Positions 21,445 to 33,039 of a DNA stretch of 64,000 bases are shown in pieces (position 1 is the first letter of the stretch; every line of letters starts with the position of its first letter). Position numbers and translations under genes: made by a program. Under the pieces are notes generated by a model. It worked only from the letters and a program-made list of their open reading frames with translations. It was not told the DNA's origin and did no database searches. The DNA comes from Cymodocea nodosa. Lineage: Eukaryota; Streptophyta; Magnoliopsida; Alismatales; Cymodoceaceae. The DNA lies in NCBI GenBank assembly GCA_036874045.1, contig CM072339.1, positions 15,197,501 to 15,261,500 on the forward strand, read 5' to 3'.

Positions 21445-23715
21445 ATGGTCTCCAAGTTCTACAAAGGTCGTGGCAGAGGAAAAGGCTAAAACAGAGGAGA
21501 TGCAAAAGGAAAAGAAATAGAGAATGATGAAGTTCCACGTACTTGGTTCAAGAAAATATTTCGAGTGGACAAAATGTTAGCAGAAATTTATAGTGAATAT
21601 TTCTTTCCTAAAGGTATACTAAATGAAGTTAGACAAGAACTCCAAAATACTGATGCTAGTATTACATACATGGGGATTCGAAGTAAATTTGATAGAGAAT
21701 ACAGAATGAAATGTGCTAAGATTGCATTTTTGGAATAGTATGCAAAATATTTGGAAAAAGATGTAGGTTCATCAAATAGAACTCCTCAAACTCCTATAAA
21801 TGGTACAAGACTACATGCATTTGAGGAAGAGCATGAATCAGCTATCCCTACTCCTTTATATTCAAAACAAGTAGAATCAAATATTGCTGTAGACAAAATA
21901 AAAGTTGACAGTCTTCGAAAGGCTGTTGCAATAGAAAGTGCCTTAGAAGAATTAAAGCAGAAAACTTTTATGGAGCAATCTAAAAAGAAAACAACAATAC
22001 TTGAAGAGGAGAAACAAAAATATTATAGAAGAAGAAAAATTAGAAAAATTATGTCTAAGGAAACAAAGTCTATTGGAAAAGGACAATCAGATGAAAATTT
22101 ATTTCCAAAGGACAATGTATGTCTAGACATTGTACCGTATTGTGCATCTGATAAAATCATCAATTCCAAACACACTGAAACTGATGAAGATAATGAGACT
22201 TTATTTTCCCTTGCTAGAAAGCTTGAGAAGAAATACAAGTCAAATATGAGCTCAAGTTTTTCTAATAGTACAAGTCCTGATGATGTAGAAATTGACAAAT
22301 CAGAGCATTAGGCACCTGACATTGAACAAGTTATTGCAGATATAATTGACAATGTTGAGGCAGTAACTAGTTCATAGGCTGAATTGTCTGGAGTAGCAAA
22401 TATTGAAAATGTTAGGACTCCAGAAGAGCTAAAAGTTAACCAGCCTTCTTCAGAATCTATAGAAGCAGAGTCTGAGAATTCACAGCATGAATCAATGGAA
22501 ATATCTATTAAACAGAATGAACAATTATAGACAGATACACCGGTTGTAGAATTTGTGGAAAAATTGAACTCTAAACATTCTATAGAGACTGAACAGATGA
22601 ATGCTGAGCATATTGACAATGTTCCTAACACTGTTGAAGTTGAAGAATCAAGCTTACCTGAGCAGCTTCAAGATAATATTTTGGAAGAGGAACAACATGA
22701 CATTCATTTTGAAGAAGAAGTTCCTGAAGATGAATTAAACTTTGAATCACGGCTTTAGGTATCACCTTCTTCGTGTACAATATTACAAATTCAAGGTAAT
22801 ACAATTCATTTTAGATCTGAAGAAGCATTGCAGAAATACAATAATCTAATTACATGTCAAATTCTACATGCTCGTCCAATAAAATTTAGAAATTTGATGG
22901 AAATAAGAGATCTATTTGAGTTTCAAGGCCTCATTAAATTCTTGCCAGTAGGAACGAAATGGAAGCAATACACAAAGCTTATTGCAACTTTTTATAGCAA
23001 TCTGGTCAAGAATGGAATTTTTCTGAAAACTCAAATAAATGAACAGGAGTTTATATTGTCTCCTGAGTTAATTTTTGAAGTTTTAGGATTAAAGAATGAA
23101 GGTGTTGTTGTTACAAACAGATTTGACATGATAAGACAACTAGAATGGAACATTCAGTCTTTATCAAAAATTCCAGATGTATATTCTAAAATGAGATTAA
23201 TGGAAAATCTGAATACAGAGGCAAGGTTTATTGCAAATATATTGCATGCAAATTTATTTCAGAGAGTTGGACACAATTTGGAAGTCAGCAGAAGCTGTTT
23301 ATATGCAACTTATGGCTTGCTGAATAGAATTCAAATAAATTGGTTTGATGTTTTTATGTCTCAACTACAGCATATGAGTTCAAAGTTATTTTATGGTGAT
23401 GTTGTATGTAGAATCCTTGCAAGCCAATTGACTTTATCTGATTGCCCCTCTAAAACTAAAGGCATGAGAGCATTTAGTGTTAAAGATTTGCAAAAATTCC
23501 AGGCCATGCATAAACCTCAACGACAACATCAACAACAACCTGATTATACAGACCATATACAACAACAACAACAAAGTTATTCAGTTCAAGCAGAACAGCA
23601 AACTCAGCTACCTCCTGACTTAGATGCAGTGCTTAACGACATCAGAAATGATATTAGGCATCTAGGAGATAACATATGTAATGCTATAAGTGATATACTT
23701 AGGAGGGGTCGATAA
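21445..23715 (+). pseudogene. Env-like third ORF of Sirevirus A (copy A1)
   Basis: 757 codons in one frame from ATG 21445 (MVSKFYKGRGRGKG) to TAA 23713-23715. Residues 1-30 are strongly basic. About 95-450 is charged and low-complexity, with Glu/Ser repeats. About 460-680 is a folded-looking domain (IKFRNLMEIRDLFEFQGLI, FYSNLVKNGIFL, FILSPELIFEVLGLKNEG) like the putative plant transposon protein domain shared by Athila and Sirevirus env-like ORFs. The tail is Gln-rich and ends in a short helix-like segment. Six in-frame stops occur: 21487 (Lys to TAA) and five Gln to TAG at 21736, 22309, 22375, 22528 and 22756. There is no frameshift, which suggests the decay is recent. No signal peptide or membrane helix is apparent. 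Confidence 0.82.
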
Positions 23716-24195
23716 CTGTTTTTGTTTGTTTCTGAATACAAAATGTAATGTTTGTATTACTTGTTTGATTCATTGAACAATACATTTTTCTGTAAAAATG
23801 TTCAATTATTATTCTCGTTTATAGAAAGAGTTGTTGTAATTATATCTTGTATATATATATTCTCTGTAATTATCTTTTTGATTAATGACAAAAAGGAGGA
23901 GAAATATTATAAAAAGATGATTATGATCTTAATTGCATATATATATTATAAAAGGAGATGCTATTTAAATGGTTATTGTAATCTGACAAATGATAATTAG
24001 ATAACTGATACTTATATAATTATTGACATCTAAGAGTTTTAGTTCTGAGAGGTAAAATTTACACAAACAATAGAAATAAGCTTAAGTGAACTTAAGTCAA
24101 CAAACAAGTTTGTTGAATTAAAAGTTAACCCAACGAAGGTGCTTTGTTGAGTTAAACATATTTCATAATTGATTTAATATGGTTTTGTCATCATC
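23716..24195 (+). other. 3' non-coding region of A1
   Basis: AT-rich sequence after the env-like ORF. A purine tract (AAAAAGGAGGAGAAA) lies at 23890-23904, upstream of the one next to the LTR. A short 82-codon open frame at 23752-24000 has no similarity I recognise and crosses this tract, so I do not treat it as a gene. Confidence 0.6.
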
Positions 24196-24209
24196 AAAAA
24201 GGGGGAGAT
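24196..24209 (+). other. Polypurine tract of A1
   Basis: AAAAAGGGGGAGAT immediately before the TGTTGAG start of the middle LTR; primer for plus-strand synthesis. Confidence 0.85.
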
Positions 24210-25846
24210 TGTTGAGTATTTTGTTTTGATGATGTGTGCTGAATGAATATAATCATATTTGCTCAATTACTATTACTTGTGAAAAGAAATTAAAATCATC
24301 AATTAATACAAAAAAAGCTTACTAGCATAAATACTTGTCTGTATTGGATCTGAAGTTAATAACTAGTCGTTTCATTACATTAATTTCTCATTTAACTAAA
24401 CGTTAAGTTAACGTGTGTTTTTATTGAAAAACATGATATGTTTTAAAGTTATATCTTCTGTATCATGAACAGTGCACGTTTAGACAACTCGTTAAGTTAG
24501 AGTTTTGTTTGTATAGAGGTCACGTGAGAACTCGTTAAGTTAGAGGCTTAAAGGTTAAAATAGGTCACGTGATAACTCGTTAAGTTAGTGAGTAAAAGAA
24601 GAGACGAACTCGTTAAGTTAGTGTTATACACGTGGTGAAATTATAAGTTACGAATGTTATATTGTATCACGTGAGGTGCACATATTTAACTCGTTAAGTT
24701 AACATAACTAAACACATTGAGTTGCTATATTGAACACTAAGGCAACGCATTAGGTTAGCGTTATAAACTTAAGTTGTTATTTTTTGCACGTGGTAAAATT
24801 CTTATTATAAAAACATTTGTTTATGACTAAATCGGTGAGTTAAAGCTTTTTCGAAGACTTACAGTCGTAACTATCCGAAAGGTAACTTAAGTCATATTTT
24901 CAGGTCTTGACACGTGTCTCACTAGTTTTATGTTATAAAGAGTTTTTCAGTGACTTACAACTGTAACAATCCGAAACTTAAACTATTTTCGGTGAGTTAT
25001 CATTTAACCTTCTGAAAGAAAGGTTAAGCTGGTTCGTTGAGTTAGCATAACACCACGGACTTAGTTCGTTGAGTTAGCTACAGTACTTGTCACGTGAAAT
25101 GGCACATGAAGAACTAGTTAAGTTAGAAATGTTAAGTTATATATATATACTTGTGTTACTCGTTTAGTTAACATTAAAGTAACGACTTCGTATTACACTT
25201 GATGGAAAATTCTTTGGACAAGAAAGTTTATTTTGCAGGAAATTTTTCAGAGATCCAGGACTGATGTTTAAAGAAAATTCAAAATATAAACGTGGGTTAG
25301 AACGTGTGTGTTTCGATGAAGGAAGAAGAAAAGACGTGGAGAAGTGGAAAACTAGTAGTGGTTAAACGTAAAGGATGTGCATGAAATGAAGATACAGTAT
25401 AAAAGGCATAGAATTCTCGTTGATCAAACCATTCTTGCACACAAAACGAAAAATCTTTTCAAGGATCAAACTATCCCTGCACACCAAAAGAAAAATCCCT
25501 TTCAGGGATCAAAAACACCTTCTTGGGGAAAATCTCTCAAGTGGAAGAAAGTTAAGTGAAGCAAAAAAGGTCAAATTTATGTTGCTGAAGATTTGAAGTA
25601 TCAAGTGGAAGAAAATTCAGTGAAGCAAAAAAAGGTATTCTTTATGTCACTAAAGATTTAAAGTATCAAAAGAAATCAAATTCGGTGAAGCAGAGAAAGA
25701 CAAGATATTCGTCACTAAAGAATTGCTGAAGAAGAAAAAGAAGAAGAAGAAAGATCTCAAACAGGGAGAAATGTTTTAAATTCCACAAATTAGTTTTCTC
25801 TGTTTGTAGTTATGAAATTGTTTAGATGATACATGGTATCGAGATA
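24210..25846 (+). repeat. Middle family-A LTR, 3' end deleted
   Basis: Collinear with the A1 5' LTR from TGTTGAG to the CATGGTATC..GATA stretch. It then jumps at about 25846 straight into gag, at the point corresponding to 15060. The last 180 or so bases of LTR, the PBS and roughly the first 190 gag codons are therefore missing. TATA box at 25398-25405. Confidence 0.85.
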
Positions 25847-25848
25847 CT

Positions 25849-27510
25849 ATGAATGAACTTATCAGTAACTTAATAGCTTATGAAGTTCAATTAAATGAAT
25901 CATTGAGTCACAAAAAACTAAAAATGAAGAAAGAAATAGCCTTCAAAATTAATTCAGATTCTGAAATATCTACTGATTCTGACGAGGATTTGATTTTGCT
26001 GACTAGGAAATTCAAGAAAGCATGGAAAGCTAGGAAACAACAAAGGAACAAAAACGACAAACCCTCAACGTCAAAATCACTGAATGACAAGAATTCTTCA
26101 TCTAGAAAGTATGTATGTTACAACTGTAAGAAACCTGGACATCTTTCTCTAGATTGTCCTGTGAGGAAAAATGAAAAGCAAAGTAGGACAAATCAGAAGA
26201 AGATGGCTCAGAAAACTCAGAAAAAGTTTTACGAGAAAAAGGCTTTGAAGGTCACTTGGGATGACACGTCTCAAGAGTCTGAATCTGAAGAATCAGCATC
26301 AAAATCTTCACATTCAGAAGGAGAACAAGAGTTCGAAGACGTTGCTCATGTGTGCTTCACGGCAGATGAGTCTGAGGTAATATCTGATCCTGAAAGTCAT
26401 TCAGATTTCAACTTTGATGAATTATTATGTGCTTATCTTGCATTATTACAAAAACTTAAAGTATGTAAACTGGAAAATAAGAATATTAGAAAATCTTCCT
26501 CCATTATGGAAGAAGAAAATTGTTTCCTGTCTACTACTTTAGAAAAGTTTAAATGTGATAATGAAAATCATGCTAGAGATTTGTAAAAATTTAGATTTAA
26601 TGAATGTATCTTGCATGAACAAATACAGAATATAAATGCTAAAAAATTAAAGATAGAATCTGAAAATGAAATGTTAAGAAACAATATAAATGAACTTGAA
26701 TTAGAGATAGATAAATTAAAACTGAGAGAGCTAGATTTAAATTCTACCATTGAGAAATGGAATTTAAGTCAAACTAAGTTAAACAAACAAACTAGTACCC
26801 CTGCGGTGTCTTATAAATTTGGCTTAGGATTTGATTATCCTGAATCTCAAGCCAATAAAGGATTTATTAGTTGCAGTTCAAGTAAATCTAAGACTAAAAT
26901 TCCTTTTATTATGAAGCAAGGTAATAAATATGTAGAAGTAGGTACTTCAAGGGATGAATCATGTAGTAATAATATAAATTAATGTGATTTGTCAAATTGT
27001 ACTTCTAACATGACTATTAATGTTTCTAAAAATCTTGTTTCTTATTCTAGAAATTCAGTTTCTAATGTTTCTAAAATTTCAGACAATTGTAGTAAATTGA
27101 AAATTCAGAAACCTGAGCATGTAATTCAATACACTAGTATTAGACCAATTACTCATTCTGCATGTGATAATACTGAAAATTCTTGTGCAGAAAAAAGATT
27201 TTGTAATTATGGAAAATGTTAATACAAGTACAAAATCTTGGTATGAACTTACTGAAATGTATGAGCATGACCAAAATAAATTAAAATTTGATAAAAATCT
27301 GTTTGGTCTTAATTATACTACATTTGAAAACAAAAAGAATGATTGTAAAAGCAATAATGCTATATGTGAGTATGAAGCTAATGATAAATCAATAGTACTT
27401 ACAATTAATAAGAATTTTAATGATAATGTTAAACTATTTTTAAACAAAAGAAGAAATATGCGTTTAATGAACTTGGTCCTCAACAACATTAGGTACCAAG
27501 AAAAAGTTTT
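25849..27510 (+). pseudogene. gag: Sirevirus gag, N-terminally truncated (A2)
   Basis: Begins inside gag because of the LTR-gag deletion. 25849-26586 is open for 245 codons and holds the basic stretch, the CCHC knuckle (CYNCKKPGHLSLDC) and the VTWDD acidic block. After a CAA to TAA stop (26584) the coiled-coil part continues at 26611-26982, then 26989-27222. A frame change near 27190 precedes the C-terminal part. A TGG to TAG change near 27491 and the gag-terminal TAA follow. It corresponds to 15061-16729 of A1. Confidence 0.82.
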
Positions 27511-27519
27511 TCTTAATTT

Positions 27520-28674
27520 GTGTTGCAGGAGGAAACAACATCAAAATGGATCTTGGACAGTGGAGCGTCAAGTCACATGACCAGACAGAAAAGTCTACTA
27601 CAAAATTTTACAAATACCATGAAAGGAAGTGTAATATTTGGAAACAAAAGCATAGATAAAATCTTAGGTATGGGCAATGTTCAAATAACTCCAACTTGTA
27701 TTATTTCGAATGTACTATATGTAGAAAACCTAGGATTTAATTTGCTGAGTGTCATAAAACTAATTGAAAATGGATAAAGGTATATTTTTTTAAATCAGGA
27801 AAAATATGCAGATGAAATGCTTAAGAAATTTAATTTTAATGATACAAGAATTCGAGGAACTCCAATGAGTACTACTTTAAAGTTAGATATTGATGACATA
27901 GGAAAATCTATAGATCAAAGAAAAAACAAAAGTATGATTGGTTCTTTACTTTATTTGACTGCTAGTAGACCTGATATTATGTTTGCTGTGTGTGTTTGTG
28001 CTAGATTTCAATCTAATCCTAAAGAATCACACCTAATTGCAGTTAAAAAAATATTTAGATATATACAAGGAACTAAAAATTTTGGATTGTATTATTCTAA
28101 GGATAGTTCAATTGATCTTATAGGATATACTGATGCTGATTATGCAGGATCTAAATCTGATAGAAAGAGTACCAACGACACATGTCAATTATTGGGAAAT
28201 AATTTCGTGTCATGGTTTAGTAAAAAGCAAAACTGTGTAGCACTTTCTATTACAGAAGCTGAATATGTTGCTGTTGCACTATGTTGCACTCAGATTCTGT
28301 GGATAAGGCAAACTTTAGAATATTTTGGATTATCTTATGATATAACTGAGATTTATTGTGATAGTAGTTCTGCAATAAATCTTTCCAAAAATCCTGTATT
28401 ACATTCAAGAGCAAAGCATATAGAGGTTAGACATCATTTTCTAAGAGATAACGTAACAATAAATCTTTCCAAAAATCCTGTATTACATTCAAGAGCAAAG
28501 CATATAGAGGTTAGACATCATTTTCTAAGAGATAACGTAATTAAAGGAAAAATTAAATTAGAATTTGTGTCTAGTAAAAATCAATTAGCTGATATATTTA
28601 CAAAACCTCTAGACGAAAATATATTCTGCAACATTAGATTAAATTTAGGTATTTGTAGGCTATGTGATGTGTAA
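27520..28674 (+). pseudogene. pol: Protease-RT/RNase H deletion fusion (A2)
   Basis: 27520-27777 is the protease with an intact WILDSGASSHM active site. At 27769-27776 the sequence jumps from the equivalent of 16985 to the equivalent of 19030, with an 8-base shared AATGGATA, deleting all of integrase and most of RT including YVDD. The continuation 27817-28674 is one open frame of 285 codons with the RT thumb end, RNase H (YTDADYAGSKSDRKS, ALSITEAEY, EIYCDSSSA) and LADIFTKPL. A 28-codon in-frame duplication is included. Not functional as pol. Confidence 0.85.
28373..28540 (+). repeat. 84-bp tandem duplication inside RNase H
   Basis: 28373-28456 is repeated at 28457-28540, giving two copies of a 28-residue block (INLSKNPVLHSRAKH...RDNV). 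The unit is a multiple of three, so the frame survives. A1 and A3 have a single copy. Confidence 0.9.
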
Positions 28675-30266
28675 AATGCTTAAACTCCACATAAAAAGAT
28701 AAATATTATTGATGATGTTGTTCACCTCATAGATATTATATACTTATTATAAATATCTAAAGTAATATCTAAACTACTGCTTAAGATACTATGTATTTAT
28801 TGTAAAATCATAGTAGTATCTTATTGATTTTAAGTAGTTTATCAATTTTAATGGTTTTTACAATTTTAAGTGGAAGTGAAAATGAAAAACATTAAATACT
28901 TCTGACATTCTGAAATTTTGATTAAATGTTTTCTTTGAATCAAAGAAAATGCATATGATCATGCATAAATTTGACTTAATTGATTAAACTTGTAGAATAA
29001 GTTATATGTAACTCCTCTTAAACTATTAATCAAGAGTATAAGCTTATTGAAACTGATTCATATTCTCAATACAATCATAGAAGTAAAAATTGTATGAGAT
29101 TTGTGTTTTATTGCATCTGTATTAATGGAAAACTTATATACTGTGCTTAAAATGAAAAGTGCTTACAAAGTGAAAATCTTTGAGAATTTATTGATCAGTT
29201 TGATCACGAACCTTTTGTACTTGAGCAGATAGGTATGTAAGGATTGTTGTCCTCAAAAAGGATTCTTTAAATCTAGCAACCTAATGTCCTGATCAGATAT
29301 GAGATTGTTGACTAAAAGCTCATTACATGGGTACATTAGAAAGCTCTTGTATGATTCAAGCTTTTCAAACTAACTTTTAAAGAAAATTATCAATATTCAC
29401 TATTTTGTAAAAAAATAAAAAAAGTTGTTTCATTAATTACAGATATTTTTGAATCACATATAGTTTCTACCAATATGACTACTGATTTATTGAATCAACA
29501 TTAGTACCTTTGAAAATGTTTATTTGAGATACATTCTTTTATTCTCCTTGAATTAATCACATTGAGTTCACAGTTGTCTTGGTTCATATATAGTAGGAAT
29601 TGATTCTGGAAATCATTTTTGATGATGTCAGGATAACAGAAGTCTCTGAAAAGAAAATTTAAAAGTATAGTTATACTTAACATCTATTATCACTACAAGT
29701 ATATTTTGTATTTTGATTGAATATATTTGAAGTATATTTGTAGGGGGAGGATTCACAATGTCGAAAACAGATTAATATAATTTAGAATACAAGTCTTAGT
29801 TAATCTAAATTAATGTCCTCTTAAAATCTTGATGAAATAATTTAAAAAGACATACAAACTATTTTAGATTCAAAGGAAAAAATGTTCAAATAGTTTACAA
29901 TGTTCTCAAGATAATGTTAAGTTTAGCATGTGTGTTGTTTTCGGAACGTTTCAGTTGGAAGCATCTGAAAATTGTTTTAAGTGTACTAACTAGACATTAT
30001 GTTAAATAAGGTAACGTGTAAAACTACCTCTAGACAGTATTTTACTCGTTAGGTTAGTTAACTCAACGAGTTATACTTGAATATTTCAGGCAATTCGATT
30101 TAATAAATTTTATTCAATATTTATTTAATTTCTTAACACAACTTCTCTTCACGTTAAGTTATACGCCTAAAAACCCTATTTAAATACTTATTACACAGGC
30201 ACTTAGGTTATTTGTAAACTTTGTCAAGAAAATCTTTCCCGCTTGTTGCTGTTACAACTTGCGATG
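28675..30266 (+). other. Spacer between RNase H and env-like ORF (A2)
   Basis: Same non-coding spacer as 19848-21444, including the polypurine-like tract near 29742-29752 and the TATA-like TATTTAAA at 30177-30184. It is the left arm of a long inverted repeat with 36068-37662. Confidence 0.75.
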
Positions 30267-32543
30267 ATGGTCTCCAAGTTTTACAAAGGTCATGGCAGAG
30301 GAAAAGGCAAAAGTAGAGGAGATGCAAAAGGAAAAGAAATAGAAAATGATGAAGTTCCACGTACTTGGTTCAAGAAAATATTTCGAGTGGACAAAAGGTT
30401 AGCAGAAATTTATAGTGAATATTTCTTTCTTGAAGGTATACTAAATGAAGTTAGACAAGAACTCCAAAATACTGATGCTAGTAGTATTACATACATGGGG
30501 ATTTGAAGTAAATTTGATAGAGAATACAAAATGAAATGTGCTAAGATTGCATTTTTGGAATAGTATGCAAAATATTTGGAAAATGATGTAGGTTCAACAA
30601 ATAGAACTCGTTAAACTCCTATAAACGGTACAAGACTACATGCATTTGAGGAAGAGCATGAATCAGCTATCCCTACTCCTTTATATTCAAAACAAGTAGA
30701 ATCAAATATTGTTGTAGACAAAACAAAAGTTAACAGTCTTTGAAAGGCCGTTGCAATAGAAAGTGCCTTAGAAGAATTAAAGCCGAAAACTTTTATAGAG
30801 CAATCTAAAAAGAAAACCGCAATACTTGAAGAGGAGAAACAGAAATGTTATAGAAGAAGATAAATCAGAAAAATTATGTCTAAGGAAAAAAAGTCTATTG
30901 GAAAAGGACAATCAAATGAAAATTTATTTCCAAAGGACATTGTATGTCTAGACATTGTACCATATTGTGCATCTGATAAACTCATCAGTTCCGAACACAC
31001 TGAAATTGATGAAGATAATGAGACTTTATTTTCCCTTGCTAGAAAGCTTGAGAAGAAATACAAGTGAAATATAAGCTCAAGTTTTTCTATTAGTACAAGT
31101 CCTGATGATGCAGAAATTGACAAATTAAAGCATCAGGCACGTGACATTGAACAAGTTATTGCAGATATAATTGACAATGTTGAGGCAGTAACTAGTTCAT
31201 AGGCTGAATTGTCTAGAGTAGCAGATATTAAAAATGTTAAGACTCCAAAAGAGCTAAAAGTTAACCAGCCTTCTTCAAAATCTATAGAAGCAAAGTTTGA
31301 GAATTCACAACATGAATCAATGGAAATATCTGTTGAATAGAATGAACAATTACAAACAGATACACCGGCTGTAGAATTTGTGGAAAAATTGAACTCTGAA
31401 CATTCTATAGAGACTGAATAGATGAATGTTGAGCATATTGACATTGTTCCTAACACTGTTGAAGCTAAAGAATCAAGCTTACCTAAGCAGCTTCAAGATA
31501 ATATTTTGGAAGAGGAACAACATGGCATTCATTTTGAAGAAGTTCCTGAAGATGAATTAAACTCTGAATCACGGCTTCAGGTATCACTTTCTTTGTGTAC
31601 AATATTACAAATTCAAGGTAATACAATTCATTTTAGATCTGAAGAAGCATTGTAGAAATACAATAATCTGATTACATGTCAGATTCTGCATGCTCGTCTA
31701 ATAAAATTTAGAAATTTGATGGAAATAAGAGATCTGTTTAAGTTTCAAGGCCTTATTAAATTTTTGTCAGTAGGAACAAAATGGAAGCAATACACAGAGC
31801 TTATTGCATCTTTTTATGGCAATCTGGTTAAGAATGGAAATTTTCTGAAAACTCAAATAAATGAATAGGTGTTTATATTGTCTCCTGAGTTAATTTTTGA
31901 AGTTTTAGGATTAAAGAATGACGATGTTGTTGTTACAAACAGATTTGACATGATAAGACAAGTGGAATGGAACATTCAGTCTTTATCAAAAATTCCAGAT
32001 GTATATTCTGAAATGAGATTAATGAAAAATCTAAATGCAGAGGCAAGGTCTATTGCAAATATATTGCATGCAAATTTATTTCAGAGAGTTGGACACAATT
32101 TGGAAGTCAGTAGAAGCTGTTTATATGCAACTTATGGCCTGCTGAATAGAATTAAAATAAATTCGTTTGATGTTTTTATGTCTCAACTACAGCATATGAG
32201 TTCCAAGTTATTTTATGGTGATGTTGTATGTAGAATCCTTGCAAGCCAATTGACTTTATCCGACTGGCCCTCTGAAACTAAAGGCATGAGAGCATTTAGT
32301 GTTAAAGATTTGCAAAAATTCTAGGTCATGCGTAAACCTAAACGACAACATCAACAACAACCTGATTATACAGACCATATACAACAACAACAACAACAAC
32401 AAAGTTATTTAGTTCAAGCAGAATAGCAAACCCAGCTACCTCCTGACTTAGATGTAGTGCTTAACGACATCAGAAATGATATTAGGCATCTAGGAGATAA
32501 AATATGTAATGCTATAAGTGATATACTTAGGAGGGGTCGATAA
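30267..32543 (+). pseudogene. Env-like third ORF of Sirevirus A (copy A2)
   Basis: Same layout as copy A1: ATG 30267 preceded by a second ATG at 30264, basic N-terminus, acidic middle, LIFEVLGL domain, Gln-rich tail, end at 32541-32543. It is more decayed than A1. In-frame stops include TGA for Arg at 30504 and TAG for Gln at 30561. An extra A near 30720 shifts the frame, and further stops follow. Six Gln to TAG changes (for example 31653, 31866, 32322, 32424) sit where A1 still has CAG. The best open stretch is 31869-32324, covering the conserved domain. Confidence 0.8.
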
Positions 32544-33039
32544 TAGTTTTTGTTTGTTTCTGAATACAAAATGTAATGTTTATATTACTTGTTTGTTTCA
32601 TTGAACAATACATTTTTCTGTAAAAATGTTCAATTATTATTCTTATTTACAAAAAGAGTTGTTGTAATTATATCTCGTATATATATATATATTCTTTGTA
32701 AATATCTTTTTGATTAATGACAAAAAGGGGGAGAAATATTATAAAAAGATGATTATGATCTTAATTGCATATATATTATAAAAGGAGATGCTATTTAAGT
32801 GGTTATTGTAATCTGACAGATGATAATTAGAAAACTGATACTTATATAATTATTGACATCTGAGAGTTTTATTTTTGAGAGGTAAAATTTACACAAACAA
32901 TAGAAATAAGCTTAAGTGAACTTAAGTCAACAAACAAGTTTGTTGAATTAAAAGTTAACCCAACGAAGGTGCTTTGTTGAATTAAACATATTTCATAATT
33001 GATTTAATATGGTTTTGTCATCATCAAAAAGGGGGAGAT
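32544..33039 (+). other. A2 3' non-coding region with two polypurine tracts
   Basis: AT-rich region equivalent to 23716-24209. Purine tracts lie at 32722-32736 (AAAAAGGGGGAGAAA) and 33026-33039 (AAAAAGGGGGAGAT, touching the LTR). Confidence 0.75.

Noticed and set aside
23752..24000. 82-codon frame after the env-like ORF as a fourth gene
   Set aside because: It runs through the polypurine-like tract, and the same region of A2 is not open.
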